Of a stretch of DNA of 64,000 nt, positions 37,995 through 46,738 are shown piece by piece (positions within the stretch are counted from its first letter, which is position 1; every line of letters starts with the position of its first letter). The translations under genes and the position numbers were made by a program. Location of the stretch: the NCBI RefSeq assembly GCF_000156195.1, contig NZ_GG688317.1, positions 442,270 to 506,269 of the forward strand. The letters run 5' to 3'. The DNA comes from Bacteroides finegoldii DSM 17565. GTDB taxonomy: Bacteria > Bacteroidota > Bacteroidia > Bacteroidales > Bacteroidaceae. The notes under the pieces are model-generated. The model saw nothing but the letters and a program-made list of their open reading frames with translations. It searched no databases and was not told the DNA's origin.

Positions 37995-40900
37995 ATGAGA
38001 CTCATTTATAATGACGCATTAAACAAACGGATTGCTCCGTACCTGGAAAGGTTAACGAAAAAGAGAACCAGTTTAGACAAAGAGACAATGACACTGTTGG
38101 ACGTATTTATGCAATACTTCAACATGGATACCCGGTATGGCACATACAGCGATAAACTAGAGCCTTGCATCATACATATTATTCAGGAAGAGAAGATAAA
38201 GAGTGTTGCCAATCTTTTCGACGGAAAGTTGAACAAAGTGCTCCGTTATCTATTGGGAGACGAATATGCTAACCTGTTCCACACCTATCTGAAGCTCAAA
38301 GCACGGTGTCCGTACACTCATGGATATTCGCGCCGGTCACAGCGGTCGGCGAATCCCCTTCTGCATTTCAGTCACATCATAGATGCGCTGACGGAATTTC
38401 TAAAACTACGTGCCACCGGATTCAGCGAACAAGCCATACTGAACGGAGGAAACACTCCGGAAGAAATAGAAACATACAAGGATGCGATGAACTGCCAAAA
38501 CTGGATGGCCGCCCAAATAGCAGAAGGCAACCAAACTGTCATTGAACACCTCAACAACGTATTGACCAGCGAGAATAATGCCAACCGCCTCAACCAGGGA
38601 CATCTCCAGGCTATCGCCGTGAGCGGTTACCGCCCGTTGCTGGAACTGGAAGGGAAGTTACTGCTAGCAGCCAAACTGCAGGAAGGTCTCCGTCAAGCTA
38701 TCGTGGAAACAATGGACGAAGGATGCCCCGAAAGTTATCTCCATCTGTTCTCGGTGATCTGCGACAACGGCCTGCAACGATTTGCCTCCGTGAAACGCGG
38801 CATTGCAGTCTGTACGGGTATCGGAGAACAAGACAGCAGCGAGCGTATCACCAACAAATATGTGGAACTGATCCGCCGTTTTCTGAACGACCGAGAACAA
38901 GCACGCAAAGCCCTCCAAAGCAAAGATACGGTCGAACTTTATCTGGCTCTATGGAGTATCGGATTCTATAATACGGAAGAAATTCAGGCACTTGTTCCGG
39001 GAATAATTAAAGACGGTGCCAAATATCAGGTACAGACCTTACTTTACTTTTTACGCTGTACGCAATACTCCGGCATGAACCACCGTATCAGTAAAGATGC
39101 TTTTGAAAAATGGTATAACGAACCGTCGGTAGTGGCGGCTATCCTGCCACTGTATCTGTCCGGACTCTATCTTAGCCGGTACGGAGGACATAAGGACGCC
39201 CCGTCGCTCCATGATTATTTTGATAGCAAAGAAGAAGCGATCCGCCATTATGACTATCTGAAGAACGTCTATCAGTCCATCTCTGCCAAAGAGATTTATT
39301 CTCCATACGTATTCCCATGGGAAAGTGCAGAGCTCACCCGTTCGGAAATCGTTCTCAAGATGGCGTATATCACCTGGATGACCAACGATTCTGCATTAAA
39401 AGACGATCTTTGCACCTGTCTGCCTTCTTTGGATACCTATATGCGGGCAGGCTATATCGGTGTCGTATTAAATCCCCCGACCAGCCATTTACAGGAAGAA
39501 TATGTGCTGCAATCACTGGGCGACCGTTCGCAGGACGTTCGTGACGAAGCCTACAAAGTCTTGTCCGAGATGACTTTGTCGCCCGAACAGAATCAGAAAG
39601 TAGAAGAGTTGCTGCGCTTCAAATATAGTGAGATGCGTATCAACGCCATCAATCTATTGATGAAACAGCCGAAAGAACAATTGTCCGGCAGTATCCGCCG
39701 CTTACTAACAGACAAGGTTGCCGAACGCCGCCTGGCCGGATTGGATATGATGAAGACTATCCACAACGTAGAATTTCTGCAAGATACCTATCAGGAACTG
39801 ATCCCCACCGTCAAAGATATTCAGAAACCGAACGCGAAAGAAAAAGTGTTAATAGAATCTCTGATTGGAGACGGAACGGAAGAAAACACCGCACAGCACT
39901 ATACCAAAGATAACGGCTTCGGTCTGTACGACCCGGCTCTTGAAGTCAATCTGCCGGAAATTACCCAGGATAAAGGATTCAACGTGAAAAAAGCATTCGA
40001 ATTCATTTGCTTCGGAAGGGCCAAACTCGTATTTAAAAAACTAAGCAAATACATCGAAATCTATAAGAATGAAGAGTTCAAGAATGGGTACGGAGAAGCA
40101 CGCCTGGTAGGAAACAGTGTCCTGATAAACTGGAGTAACTACGGAGGATTGAGCGGACTCGGTTTCCCGGAACTGTGGAAGGCCTTCTACGAAGAAGAAA
40201 TAGGAAGCTATGACAAACTACTGATGATGAGTTTCATGCTTGCATCGACAGGCGCTCCTAAAGACGATGACGACTACGATGAAGAGGATGAAGAAGACAT
40301 CAAGGCAGACCAGAAATCAAGCAACACTTTCGAGCCGCTTGTCAACCGGATGTATGCCGGCATCACTTACCGCGGATTGCAGAAGGAACTCCGCAAGATG
40401 CCGTACTACGAACAGATGAGTGATATTATCGAAGCATTGTCATACGAGTATAAAGACGAAGCAGTCTACCAACGATTGGCTGTCAATATGCTGCTCCAAC
40501 TGTTGCCTTTGCTGAATACTAAAAACATTTTCCGCCAGTACACCAACAAGCATGCATGGCTTCGGGACAAACTGGAATATGGAGAAAAAGAGATCGTTTA
40601 CCCGATACATAACAACAAGTTCGTGAATTTCTGGCTTGAAATGCCTCAAAAGCCCATGAGTGATGATCTGTTTATCCGCTACTTCACAGTGCGCTACCAA
40701 CTTTACAAGCTCACCAACTACATGGAACACACACCCGAACTGGAAGAGACAGACTCTTACCTTCACGCCACGGACTTCGCCCGTGCATGGATGCTCGGAA
40801 TCATCCCGACAGAAGAAGTATACCGCGAAATGATGGGACGCATCAGCTCGCCCGCCCAGATCAAGGCAATCACCACGGTATTGAACGACAACGTTCGTTT

Positions 40901-43055
40901 CAATAAGGAAAAAGAAAGATACGCCGACATCAAAAACGTCGATTTCTCTCTCTTCCGTTCTCTTGCACAGAAGATAGTAGACCGGATTCTTGAAATCGAA
41001 CTGAAACGGGGAGACTCCGAGACACAAGTTACCAGCCTTGCGGAAGAACTAAGTTATATTTATGGAGCGGACACATTTATCCACATTCTGCAAGCATTCG
41101 GCAAAGATACGTTCATACGCGACAGCTACAACTGGGGCAGCACCAAACGAGGTGTATTGAGCAGCTTGCTCCATGCTTGCCATCCCCTGCCGACAGATAC
41201 CAGCGAAAACCTGAAGAAACTGGCGAAGCAAGCCGAAATCAGTGACGAACGACTGGTAGAAGCCGCCATGTTCGCTCCGCAATGGATTGAACTGACCGAA
41301 AAGGCAATAGGCTGGAAAGGACTGACAAGTGCCGCCTATTATTTCCACGCCCATACCAATGAAACATGTGACGACAAGAAAAAAGCAATCATCGCCCGCT
41401 ACACCCCTATCGACGTGGAAGACTTGCGGGAAGGTGCTTTTGATATCGACTGGTTCAGGGATGCATTTAAGACAATTGGCAAACGACGCTTCGAAGTGGT
41501 CTACAATGCCGCCAAATATATCTCATGCAGCAATAGCCATACCCGTGCCCGCAAGTTTGCCGATGCCACCAACGGCGCAGTGAAGGCGGCAGATGTAAAG
41601 AAAGAAATAGTTGCCAAACGCAACAAAGACTTATTGATGAGCTACGGTCTCATCCCATTGGGACGGAAACCGGACAAAGAACTGCTGGATCGTTATCAAT
41701 ACCTGCAAAAGTTCCTGAAAGAGAGTAAGGAGTTCGGTGCTCAAAGACAGGAAAGCGAAAAGAAAGCGGTAAACATCGCCCTGCAAAACCTGGCGCGTAA
41801 CTCCGGCTACGGAGATGTTACCCGTCTGACCTGGAGCATGGAAACGGAACTAATCAAAGAACTTCTCCCCTACCTGTCTCCCAAAGAGATAGACAATGTA
41901 GAAGTGTACGTACAAATCAACGAGGAAGGCAAATCGGAGATTAAACAAATCAAAGACGGCAAAGAGCTCAACAGTATGCCTGCCAAACTGAAAAAGCATC
42001 CGTATATAGAAGAACTGAAAGCGGTACACAAAAAGCTGAAAGACCAGTACACCCGCTCCCGCGTGATGCTGGAACAGGCGATGGAAGACTGTACCCGTTT
42101 TGAAGAAAGCGAATTGCGCAAGTTGATGCAGAACCCTGTCATCTGGCCATTGTTGAGACATATTGTCTTTATCTGTAACGGACAGACGGGCTTCTACACC
42201 GACGGATTGCTGGTGACTGTAAATGCCGTTTGCCTACCGTTAAAACCGAAAGACGAGTTACGCATCGCCCATCCCACAGACTTGTACGCAAGTGGTGACT
42301 GGCACGCCTATCAGAAATTCCTGTTCGACAAAGCAATCCGCCAGCCTTTCAAACAGGTGTTCCGTGAGCTCTATGTTCCGACTCCGGAAGAAGTGGAAGC
42401 CACTCAATCCCGCCGTTACGCCGGCAATCAGATCCAACCGCAGAAAACGGTTGCCGTACTGAAAGGCCGTCGCTGGGTAGCCGACTACGAAGACGGTTTG
42501 CAAAAGATCTATTACAAAGAGAACATTATCGCCACCATCTATGCGATGGCAGACTGGTTCTCTCCTGCCGACATCGAAGCTCCGACGTTAGAATATGTCT
42601 GCTTCCACAACCGCAAGGACTACAAGCTGATGAAAATCTCGGAGATTCCTCCTGTCATTTTCTCGGAAGTGATGAGGGACGTAGACTTGGCAGTAAGTGT
42701 AGCCCATGCCGGAAGCGTCGATCCGGAAACCAGCCACTCTACCATCGAGATGCGCAGCATGTTAGTGGAACTGACAATGCCGTTGTTCCATTTCAAGAAC
42801 GTGACGATAAAAGGAAGTTTCGCTCACATCGAAGGCAAACTGGGTAAGTACAATATCCATCTGGGCAGCGGCGTGATCCATCAGGAAGGCGGCGCGCAAA
42901 TTGCCGTTCTTCCGGTACATTCGCAAAATCGCGGACGCCTGTTCCTGCCTTTTGTAGATGAAGATCCGAAGACAGCCGAGATATTGACTAAGATTATCTT
43001 CTTTGCAGAAGACGATAAGATAAAAGACCCGAGCATCCTGAACCAAATCAAATAG
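37995..43055 (+). CDS. Giant DUF4132-containing protein with helical repeats
   Basis: 1686 aa cytosolic protein. ATG 37995 (MRLIYNDALNKRI) is preferred; the open frame upstream overlaps the preceding gene. Most of the first 1100 residues are alpha-helical, HEAT/ARM-like repeats (for example SLGDRSQDVRDEAYKVLSEM and the two repeats after it). An acidic stretch DDDDYDEEDEEDIKAD lies near residue 760. The C-terminal third resembles the DUF4132 region of E. coli YehI (MolR-like), with the run KGRRWVADYEDGLQKIYY. Function in the family is not settled; in other genomes the genes often sit beside MoxR ATPase/VWA genes, absent here. Base composition is like that of the neighbours. Confidence 0.85.
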   Translation: MRLIYNDALNKRIAPYLERLTKKRTSLDKETMTLLDVFMQYFNMDTRYGTYSDKLEPCIIHIIQEEKIKSVANLFDGKLNKVLRYLLGDEYANLFHTYLKLKARCPYTHGYSRRSQRSANPLLHFSHIIDALTEFLKLRATGFSEQAILNGGNTPEEIETYKDAMNCQNWMAAQIAEGNQTVIEHLNNVLTSENNANRLNQGHLQAIAVSGYRPLLELEGKLLLAAKLQEGLRQAIVETMDEGCPESYLHLFSVICDNGLQRFASVKRGIAVCTGIGEQDSSERITNKYVELIRRFLNDREQARKALQSKDTVELYLALWSIGFYNTEEIQALVPGIIKDGAKYQVQTLLYFLRCTQYSGMNHRISKDAFEKWYNEPSVVAAILPLYLSGLYLSRYGGHKDAPSLHDYFDSKEEAIRHYDYLKNVYQSISAKEIYSPYVFPWESAELTRSEIVLKMAYITWMTNDSALKDDLCTCLPSLDTYMRAGYIGVVLNPPTSHLQEEYVLQSLGDRSQDVRDEAYKVLSEMTLSPEQNQKVEELLRFKYSEMRINAINLLMKQPKEQLSGSIRRLLTDKVAERRLAGLDMMKTIHNVEFLQDTYQELIPTVKDIQKPNAKEKVLIESLIGDGTEENTAQHYTKDNGFGLYDPALEVNLPEITQDKGFNVKKAFEFICFGRAKLVFKKLSKYIEIYKNEEFKNGYGEARLVGNSVLINWSNYGGLSGLGFPELWKAFYEEEIGSYDKLLMMSFMLASTGAPKDDDDYDEEDEEDIKADQKSSNTFEPLVNRMYAGITYRGLQKELRKMPYYEQMSDIIEALSYEYKDEAVYQRLAVNMLLQLLPLLNTKNIFRQYTNKHAWLRDKLEYGEKEIVYPIHNNKFVNFWLEMPQKPMSDDLFIRYFTVRYQLYKLTNYMEHTPELEETDSYLHATDFARAWMLGIIPTEEVYREMMGRISSPAQIKAITTVLNDNVRFNKEKERYADIKNVDFSLFRSLAQKIVDRILEIELKRGDSETQVTSLAEELSYIYGADTFIHILQAFGKDTFIRDSYNWGSTKRGVLSSLLHACHPLPTDTSENLKKLAKQAEISDERLVEAAMFAPQWIELTEKAIGWKGLTSAAYYFHAHTNETCDDKKKAIIARYTPIDVEDLREGAFDIDWFRDAFKTIGKRRFEVVYNAAKYISCSNSHTRARKFADATNGAVKAADVKKEIVAKRNKDLLMSYGLIPLGRKPDKELLDRYQYLQKFLKESKEFGAQRQESEKKAVNIALQNLARNSGYGDVTRLTWSMETELIKELLPYLSPKEIDNVEVYVQINEEGKSEIKQIKDGKELNSMPAKLKKHPYIEELKAVHKKLKDQYTRSRVMLEQAMEDCTRFEESELRKLMQNPVIWPLLRHIVFICNGQTGFYTDGLLVTVNAVCLPLKPKDELRIAHPTDLYASGDWHAYQKFLFDKAIRQPFKQVFRELYVPTPEEVEATQSRRYAGNQIQPQKTVAVLKGRRWVADYEDGLQKIYYKENIIATIYAMADWFSPADIEAPTLEYVCFHNRKDYKLMKISEIPPVIFSEVMRDVDLAVSVAHAGSVDPETSHSTIEMRSMLVELTMPLFHFKNVTIKGSFAHIEGKLGKYNIHLGSGVIHQEGGAQIAVLPVHSQNRGRLFLPFVDEDPKTAEILTKIIFFAEDDKIKDPSILNQIK

Positions 43056-43062
43056 AAAAGAG

Positions 43063-43533
43063 ATGGCAGAGAATTTAATCATCGGCACAGGAAATAAGGA
43101 AGAGAAATACCGCGAATTACTTCCGCAACTACACGCTCTGGTAAGTACGGAAACGGATCTCATAGCTAACCTTGCCAACGTTGCAGCGGCGCTCAAACAG
43201 ACTTTCGGTTTCTTTTGGGTAGGCTTTTACCTTGTGAAAGAGGATGAACTCGTACTGGGTCCGTTTCAGGGTCCCATTGCCTGCACCCGCATCCGCCTCG
43301 GCAAAGGAGTTTGCGGCACAGCTTGGAAAGAGGCCCGGACACTGATTGTTCCTGACGTAGAACAGTTTCCCGGACACATTGCTTGTAGTTCGGACTCGAA
43401 ATCGGAAATAGTAGTACCGATCCTCCAACAAGGTGAAGTCATTGGAGTGTTGGATATTGACAGTGATGAACTGGATAGTTTCGACACTATCGACGCACGC
43501 TATCTGGAAGAGATTTGTACGTATATTGGATAA
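43063..43533 (+). CDS. Free methionine-R-sulfoxide reductase (GAF domain)
   Basis: 156 aa, a single GAF domain. The three redox cysteines Cys74, Cys84 and Cys108 (PIACTRI, GKGVCGTAW, HIACSS) have exactly the 10- and 24-residue spacing of E. coli fRMsr. The enzyme reduces free Met-R-sulfoxide and so repairs oxidised methionine. It is 7 nt after the DUF4132 gene, so probably in the same operon, a link between that operon and oxidative stress. Terminator hairpins follow at 43561. Confidence 0.93.
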   Translation: MAENLIIGTGNKEEKYRELLPQLHALVSTETDLIANLANVAAALKQTFGFFWVGFYLVKEDELVLGPFQGPIACTRIRLGKGVCGTAWKEARTLIVPDVEQFPGHIACSSDSKSEIVVPILQQGEVIGVLDIDSDELDSFDTIDARYLEEICTYIG

Positions 43534-43560
43534 GTTGGCGACCATGCAAACGTCCTGAAA

Positions 43561-43599
43561 AAACAGAGGCTCTGATTGAGTGAATCAGAGCCTCCGTTT
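43561..43599 (+). terminator. First of two paired hairpins after the fRMsr gene
   Basis: 17-nt arms 43561-43577 and 43583-43599, one mismatch, 5-nt loop. No T-run longer than three follows, so alone it is a poor terminator. Shares the sequence AACAGAGGCTCT with the next hairpin. Confidence 0.6.
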
Positions 43600-43604
43600 A
43601 CTAT

Positions 43605-43650
43605 AAATAGAGCCTCTGTTCGGATCAAACAGAGGCTCTATTTTTTTACC
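43605..43650. terminator. Second paired hairpin, T-tract terminator
   Basis: Perfect 16-nt arms 43605-43620 and 43628-43643 with a 7-nt loop, running into T7 on the plus strand. It ends the rhomboid-fRMsr operon and may also serve the convergent cbpM gene, whose stop is at 43646. Confidence 0.75.
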
Positions 43651-43969
43651 AGTCCATATCTTCTATTTCGCGTTCCCGGTACAGCAGAAGTTGTTTGCGA
43701 AGCGAACTCATTTCGCGTCTCATATCTTCCATCTTTTCCAGTAAATGATGAATGGCATCGATCCCTTCCATATTGATGGATAAGTCGTAGTACATTCTGC
43801 TGTAACGCTCCACGTTCGGGAGTTCCGACAAAAGCAAATAATGTTCGCCGCCTTCGGTATGTACGTTAATCAAACCGCCCTCTTCCAACAAGTCGATGAA
43901 TGAAGGCTCAATATGACATTTGTGACAGTATTCACTGACAATAATTAATTCGGTCTGCATAGTGCTCAT
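43646..43969 (-). CDS. cbpM: Chaperone modulator CbpM-like (MerR-like HTH)
   Basis: 107 aa. The N-terminal half (ELIIVSEYCHKCHIEPSFID, LLEEGGL) resembles the MerR-like helix-turn-helix fold of CbpM. The C-terminal half is a coiled coil (LEKMEDMRREMSSLRKQLLL). In E. coli CbpM binds the J domain of CbpA and inhibits it. Here the gene is 5 nt after the CbpA-like gene, the same order as in E. coli. Start is 43969 or the Met three codons on. Confidence 0.85.
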   Translation of the reverse strand: MSTMQTELIIVSEYCHKCHIEPSFIDLLEEGGLINVHTEGGEHYLLLSELPNVERYSRMYYDLSINMEGIDAIHHLLEKMEDMRREMSSLRKQLLLYREREIEDMDW

Positions 43970-43974
43970 TCATT

Positions 43975-44940
43975 TTAGTTCATACTCTGTAATTGACGGA
44001 ACAACTCTTTCTGTTTGTCGGTCAAGTTCGTAGGAATCTTGACGGAATAGGTCACAATCAAGTCACCGAATTGTCCTTCCTTCTTATAAACCGGGAATCC
44101 TTTACCTTTCAGTCGGACTTTCGTACCGTTCTGCGTTTCCGGTTTTATCTTCAGTTTCACTTTACCGTCCAGCGTGTCGATCACTTTCTCACCTCCCAAT
44201 ACAGCAGAGTAAAGGTCTACTTCCACATCTACGTACAGGTCGTCGCCCAGGCGTTTGAACACCGGGTCTTCGGCTATCACAAACGTAATGTACAAGTCAC
44301 CCGCAGGTCCTCCGTTGACACCTTCGGCTCCGTAGCCTTTCAGTTTGATTACCTGTCCGTCGGCTACACCGGCAGGGATGGTAATACGCACTTGTTTACC
44401 ATTGACAGTCAATATTTGCTTATGCGTTTGAGCAGCATCACGAAGGGAAAGATGAAGTTCGGCATTAAAGTCCTGTCCGCGGAATCCCGCAGAGCCTTGT
44501 CCTCTTCCTCCCCGATGTCCGAACATGGATTCGAAGAAATCTGAAAATCCACTGGCATTGCCACCGGAAAATCCCTCTCCATCGGAACTATACCAATAAC
44601 TTCCGTTACCGTCGGAGAAACCTTGACCTGCACCACCGAATCCGCCGAAACCTCCCGCACCGCCATAGCCTCCGGCTTGTTGCTGTGCACGTTTCTGCGC
44701 TTCGAATTCATCGGCATGTTTCCAATGTTCTCCGTACTCGTCATACTTTTTACGTTTCTCGGGATCACTTAGTACTTCATTGGCTTCATTGATTTCCTGA
44801 AACTTATCCTTTGCACTCGGGTCATTAGGATTCAAGTCAGGATGATACTTTCGGGCCAACTTACGAAAAGCCTTTTTGATATCATTCTGCGAAGCACTTT
44901 TGTCTACTCCAAGAATCTTGTAATAATCTATATAGGCCAT
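43975..44940 (-). CDS. cbpA: DnaJ-type co-chaperone, CbpA-like
   Basis: 321 aa J-domain protein. The J domain covers residues 1-70 with the HPD motif at 33-35 ([10 protein letters not shown]), which stimulates DnaK ATPase. A Gly/Phe-rich linker follows ([16 protein letters not shown]), then two DnaJ C-terminal substrate-binding domains. There is no zinc-finger CxxCxGxG module, so it is a CbpA-type (class B) protein rather than DnaJ itself. Followed by cbpM. A sigma-54-like promoter match lies at 44973. Confidence 0.94.
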   Translation of the reverse strand: MAYIDYYKILGVDKSASQNDIKKAFRKLARKYHPDLNPNDPSAKDKFQEINEANEVLSDPEKRKKYDEYGEHWKHADEFEAQKRAQQQAGGYGGAGGFGGFGGAGQGFSDGNGSYWYSSDGEGFSGGNASGFSDFFESMFGHRGGRGQGSAGFRGQDFNAELHLSLRDAAQTHKQILTVNGKQVRITIPAGVADGQVIKLKGYGAEGVNGGPAGDLYITFVIAEDPVFKRLGDDLYVDVEVDLYSAVLGGEKVIDTLDGKVKLKIKPETQNGTKVRLKGKGFPVYKKEGQFGDLIVTYSVKIPTNLTDKQKELFRQLQSMN

Positions 44941-44972
44941 GTTTTATGAATTTAATCGTTCATACATCATAC

Positions 44973-44988
44973 GGCAAATAACACGCCA
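44973..44988 (-). promoter_or_regulatory. Candidate sigma-54 promoter of cbpA-cbpM
   Basis: Minus strand reads TGGCGTGTTATTTGCC: TGGC and TTGC are exact and the GG-N10-GC spacing of -24/-12 promoters is exact. Transcription would start about 20 nt before the cbpA ATG. It parallels the match in front of groES. Chance matches to GG-N10-GC are common; the longer TGGC-N8-TTGC match is rarer. Confidence 0.45.
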
Positions 44989-45034
44989 ATCCCGCTTTTG
45001 GATGCAAAAATTAACAAGGATTAATACCTAATAC

Positions 45035-46738
45035 TTAATACTTGATATTCCTCTTTTCCAGCATCCGGAAGTCTTGCTTCTTCATGCCCAAATCATCCAG
45101 CGGACGGGGTTCGTTGTGATCGTTCAGATAAACTCTCGGTTTTAAGACGTAGTGCGAAGCCGTTACAGATTGCGAATCATCCCGGTAAGGAGTTTCTATT
45201 CCGGCTAAAGACAACATGGTCGGAAAGAAAGAACTGCTGGAAGAAATATTCTTATCCTTATTATCCACAGCATTTTTCCAATGTTCGGGATAGGTTTCAA
45301 GGTAGTTGTCGGACATCCAGATGAGGAACGGCACGTGAAGTTGATAATAAGAAGGTACGGGAGAAGCGTGGAGGAACAGATGGCGGGAATCGTCGAAAAT
45401 ATCCTCACCATGATCGGAAGTGTAGAGCATGGCGGCATCTATCTGCTGTTTTTCCAACATGTGGATAAGGCGTGACAAGAAACTGTCCGTATAACGGATG
45501 GAGTTGTCATAGGCATTAACCAGGTTATCCCGGTATTTTCTTTCTGCTTCCATCGGATAATCGGGCGTAAAGAAAGCACTTTCCGACGGGTAACGTTCGC
45601 GGTAGTTAAAGTGAGAGCCGTAGGTGTGGAGCACGATGAATTGTTTCGTCGCACCTTTAGCCAGTTCCTGCTCCACCAATTTCAGAAGTTCGTCGTCAGA
45701 AGGATTATAGGAGGAGCTGACAGAATCTTCTTTTATAAAATCGTACGTATCGGCTTCCATTCCGAAGAAGTCAATAAACGAATGGTTGTAACGTTGGTTG
45801 GAGAAAAAGGCTGTCCGGAAACCTGCCTCTTTGAAAGCGGTGATGATTCCTTTCTGATGATAGATAGAATCATAGTTGCAGGCGGCAGCGTCCGACATCA
45901 ACATGGGGACACTTTTATGTGTCGTATTCGACTCTGTCAGTACTTTCGGGAAAGCAATCAGACCCGATTGCCGGGATAAGAGCGGGTTTGTTTCACGTTC
46001 GTAACCATACAATTGCCAGTTCAGGGCACGGGAGGTTTCTCCTACGACCATTACGTATACTTCCCTTTTCTCTTTCGGATGCGTAGGCAGGGCATGGAAA
46101 GTAAAGTCCTTCGAAGTACGGTGATAATTCTGCGTCAAGGCGGTTCGTTGGAAGGCTAGACCTACGTTATAGCATACGTTCAGCGGATATAAATCGGACT
46201 TCAACTCATATCCCGGGTCCTGCATATATGCTCCGACAAGGCTAAGGAGGGAGATTCCAAAGACTATGGAGGCTCTCTTCCGTTCTCTGCGGATAAATTC
46301 TGCCGTGAGTTTCCGCTTGCGTACTATTGAAATGGTTCCCAATATCAAAGCGGGTACGTAGAGTATGATGACAGCAATAATGGCAGGTGTGAGGTTATCA
46401 AGCAGTTCCAGGGCTTCACTCGAATTGGTAGTCACCAGGTTCAGAAACATATCGACAGCGATAATGGACTGGCCGAACAAATAAAGCAATACAATCTGAA
46501 AGGCTCCGAAAAACAGGAACAGGAATAAAATCCAAAGCATCTTGCCACAGTTTCTCGACAAAGTCATCAACAGATAATAGCAGCCGAAAGGCAAAAGCAC
46601 ATTACACACCTTTGCCATCAACGGTAAAGGCTCTGTCAAACAGAGCACAAGGTTGGGTACTATCAAGATGAAGAGGAACAGATAAAACAAATGTTCCTGA
46701 TTCTCCAACCAATTCTTTATATTCTTAAAAAGCTTCAT
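45035..46738 (-). CDS. Lipid A phosphoethanolamine transferase-like (EptA/sulfatase fold)
   Basis: 567 aa from Met 46738 (MKLFKNIKNWLENQ); this start overlaps the end of the upstream barrel gene by 14 nt, and the frame's earlier codons lie inside that gene. Five membrane helices occupy about residues 20-180. The periplasmic alkaline-phosphatase-fold domain follows, with the acceptor Thr in VVGETSRALN and metal ligands in TSDHGED. Enzymes of this group move phosphoethanolamine onto lipid A or core sugars, changing surface charge and peptide-antibiotic resistance. Translational coupling to the barrel gene is likely. Confidence 0.9.
   Translation of the reverse strand: MKLFKNIKNWLENQEHLFYLFLFILIVPNLVLCLTEPLPLMAKVCNVLLPFGCYYLLMTLSRNCGKMLWILFLFLFFGAFQIVLLYLFGQSIIAVDMFLNLVTTNSSEALELLDNLTPAIIAVIILYVPALILGTISIVRKRKLTAEFIRRERKRASIVFGISLLSLVGAYMQDPGYELKSDLYPLNVCYNVGLAFQRTALTQNYHRTSKDFTFHALPTHPKEKREVYVMVVGETSRALNWQLYGYERETNPLLSRQSGLIAFPKVLTESNTTHKSVPMLMSDAAACNYDSIYHQKGIITAFKEAGFRTAFFSNQRYNHSFIDFFGMEADTYDFIKEDSVSSSYNPSDDELLKLVEQELAKGATKQFIVLHTYGSHFNYRERYPSESAFFTPDYPMEAERKYRDNLVNAYDNSIRYTDSFLSRLIHMLEKQQIDAAMLYTSDHGEDIFDDSRHLFLHASPVPSYYQLHVPFLIWMSDNYLETYPEHWKNAVDNKDKNISSSSSFFPTMLSLAGIETPYRDDSQSVTASHYVLKPRVYLNDHNEPRPLDDLGMKKQDFRMLEKRNIKY

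Noticed and set aside
40440..41027. 195-codon minus-strand frame inside the DUF4132 gene
   Set aside because: Antisense to a strong coding region, no start context or recognisable product.
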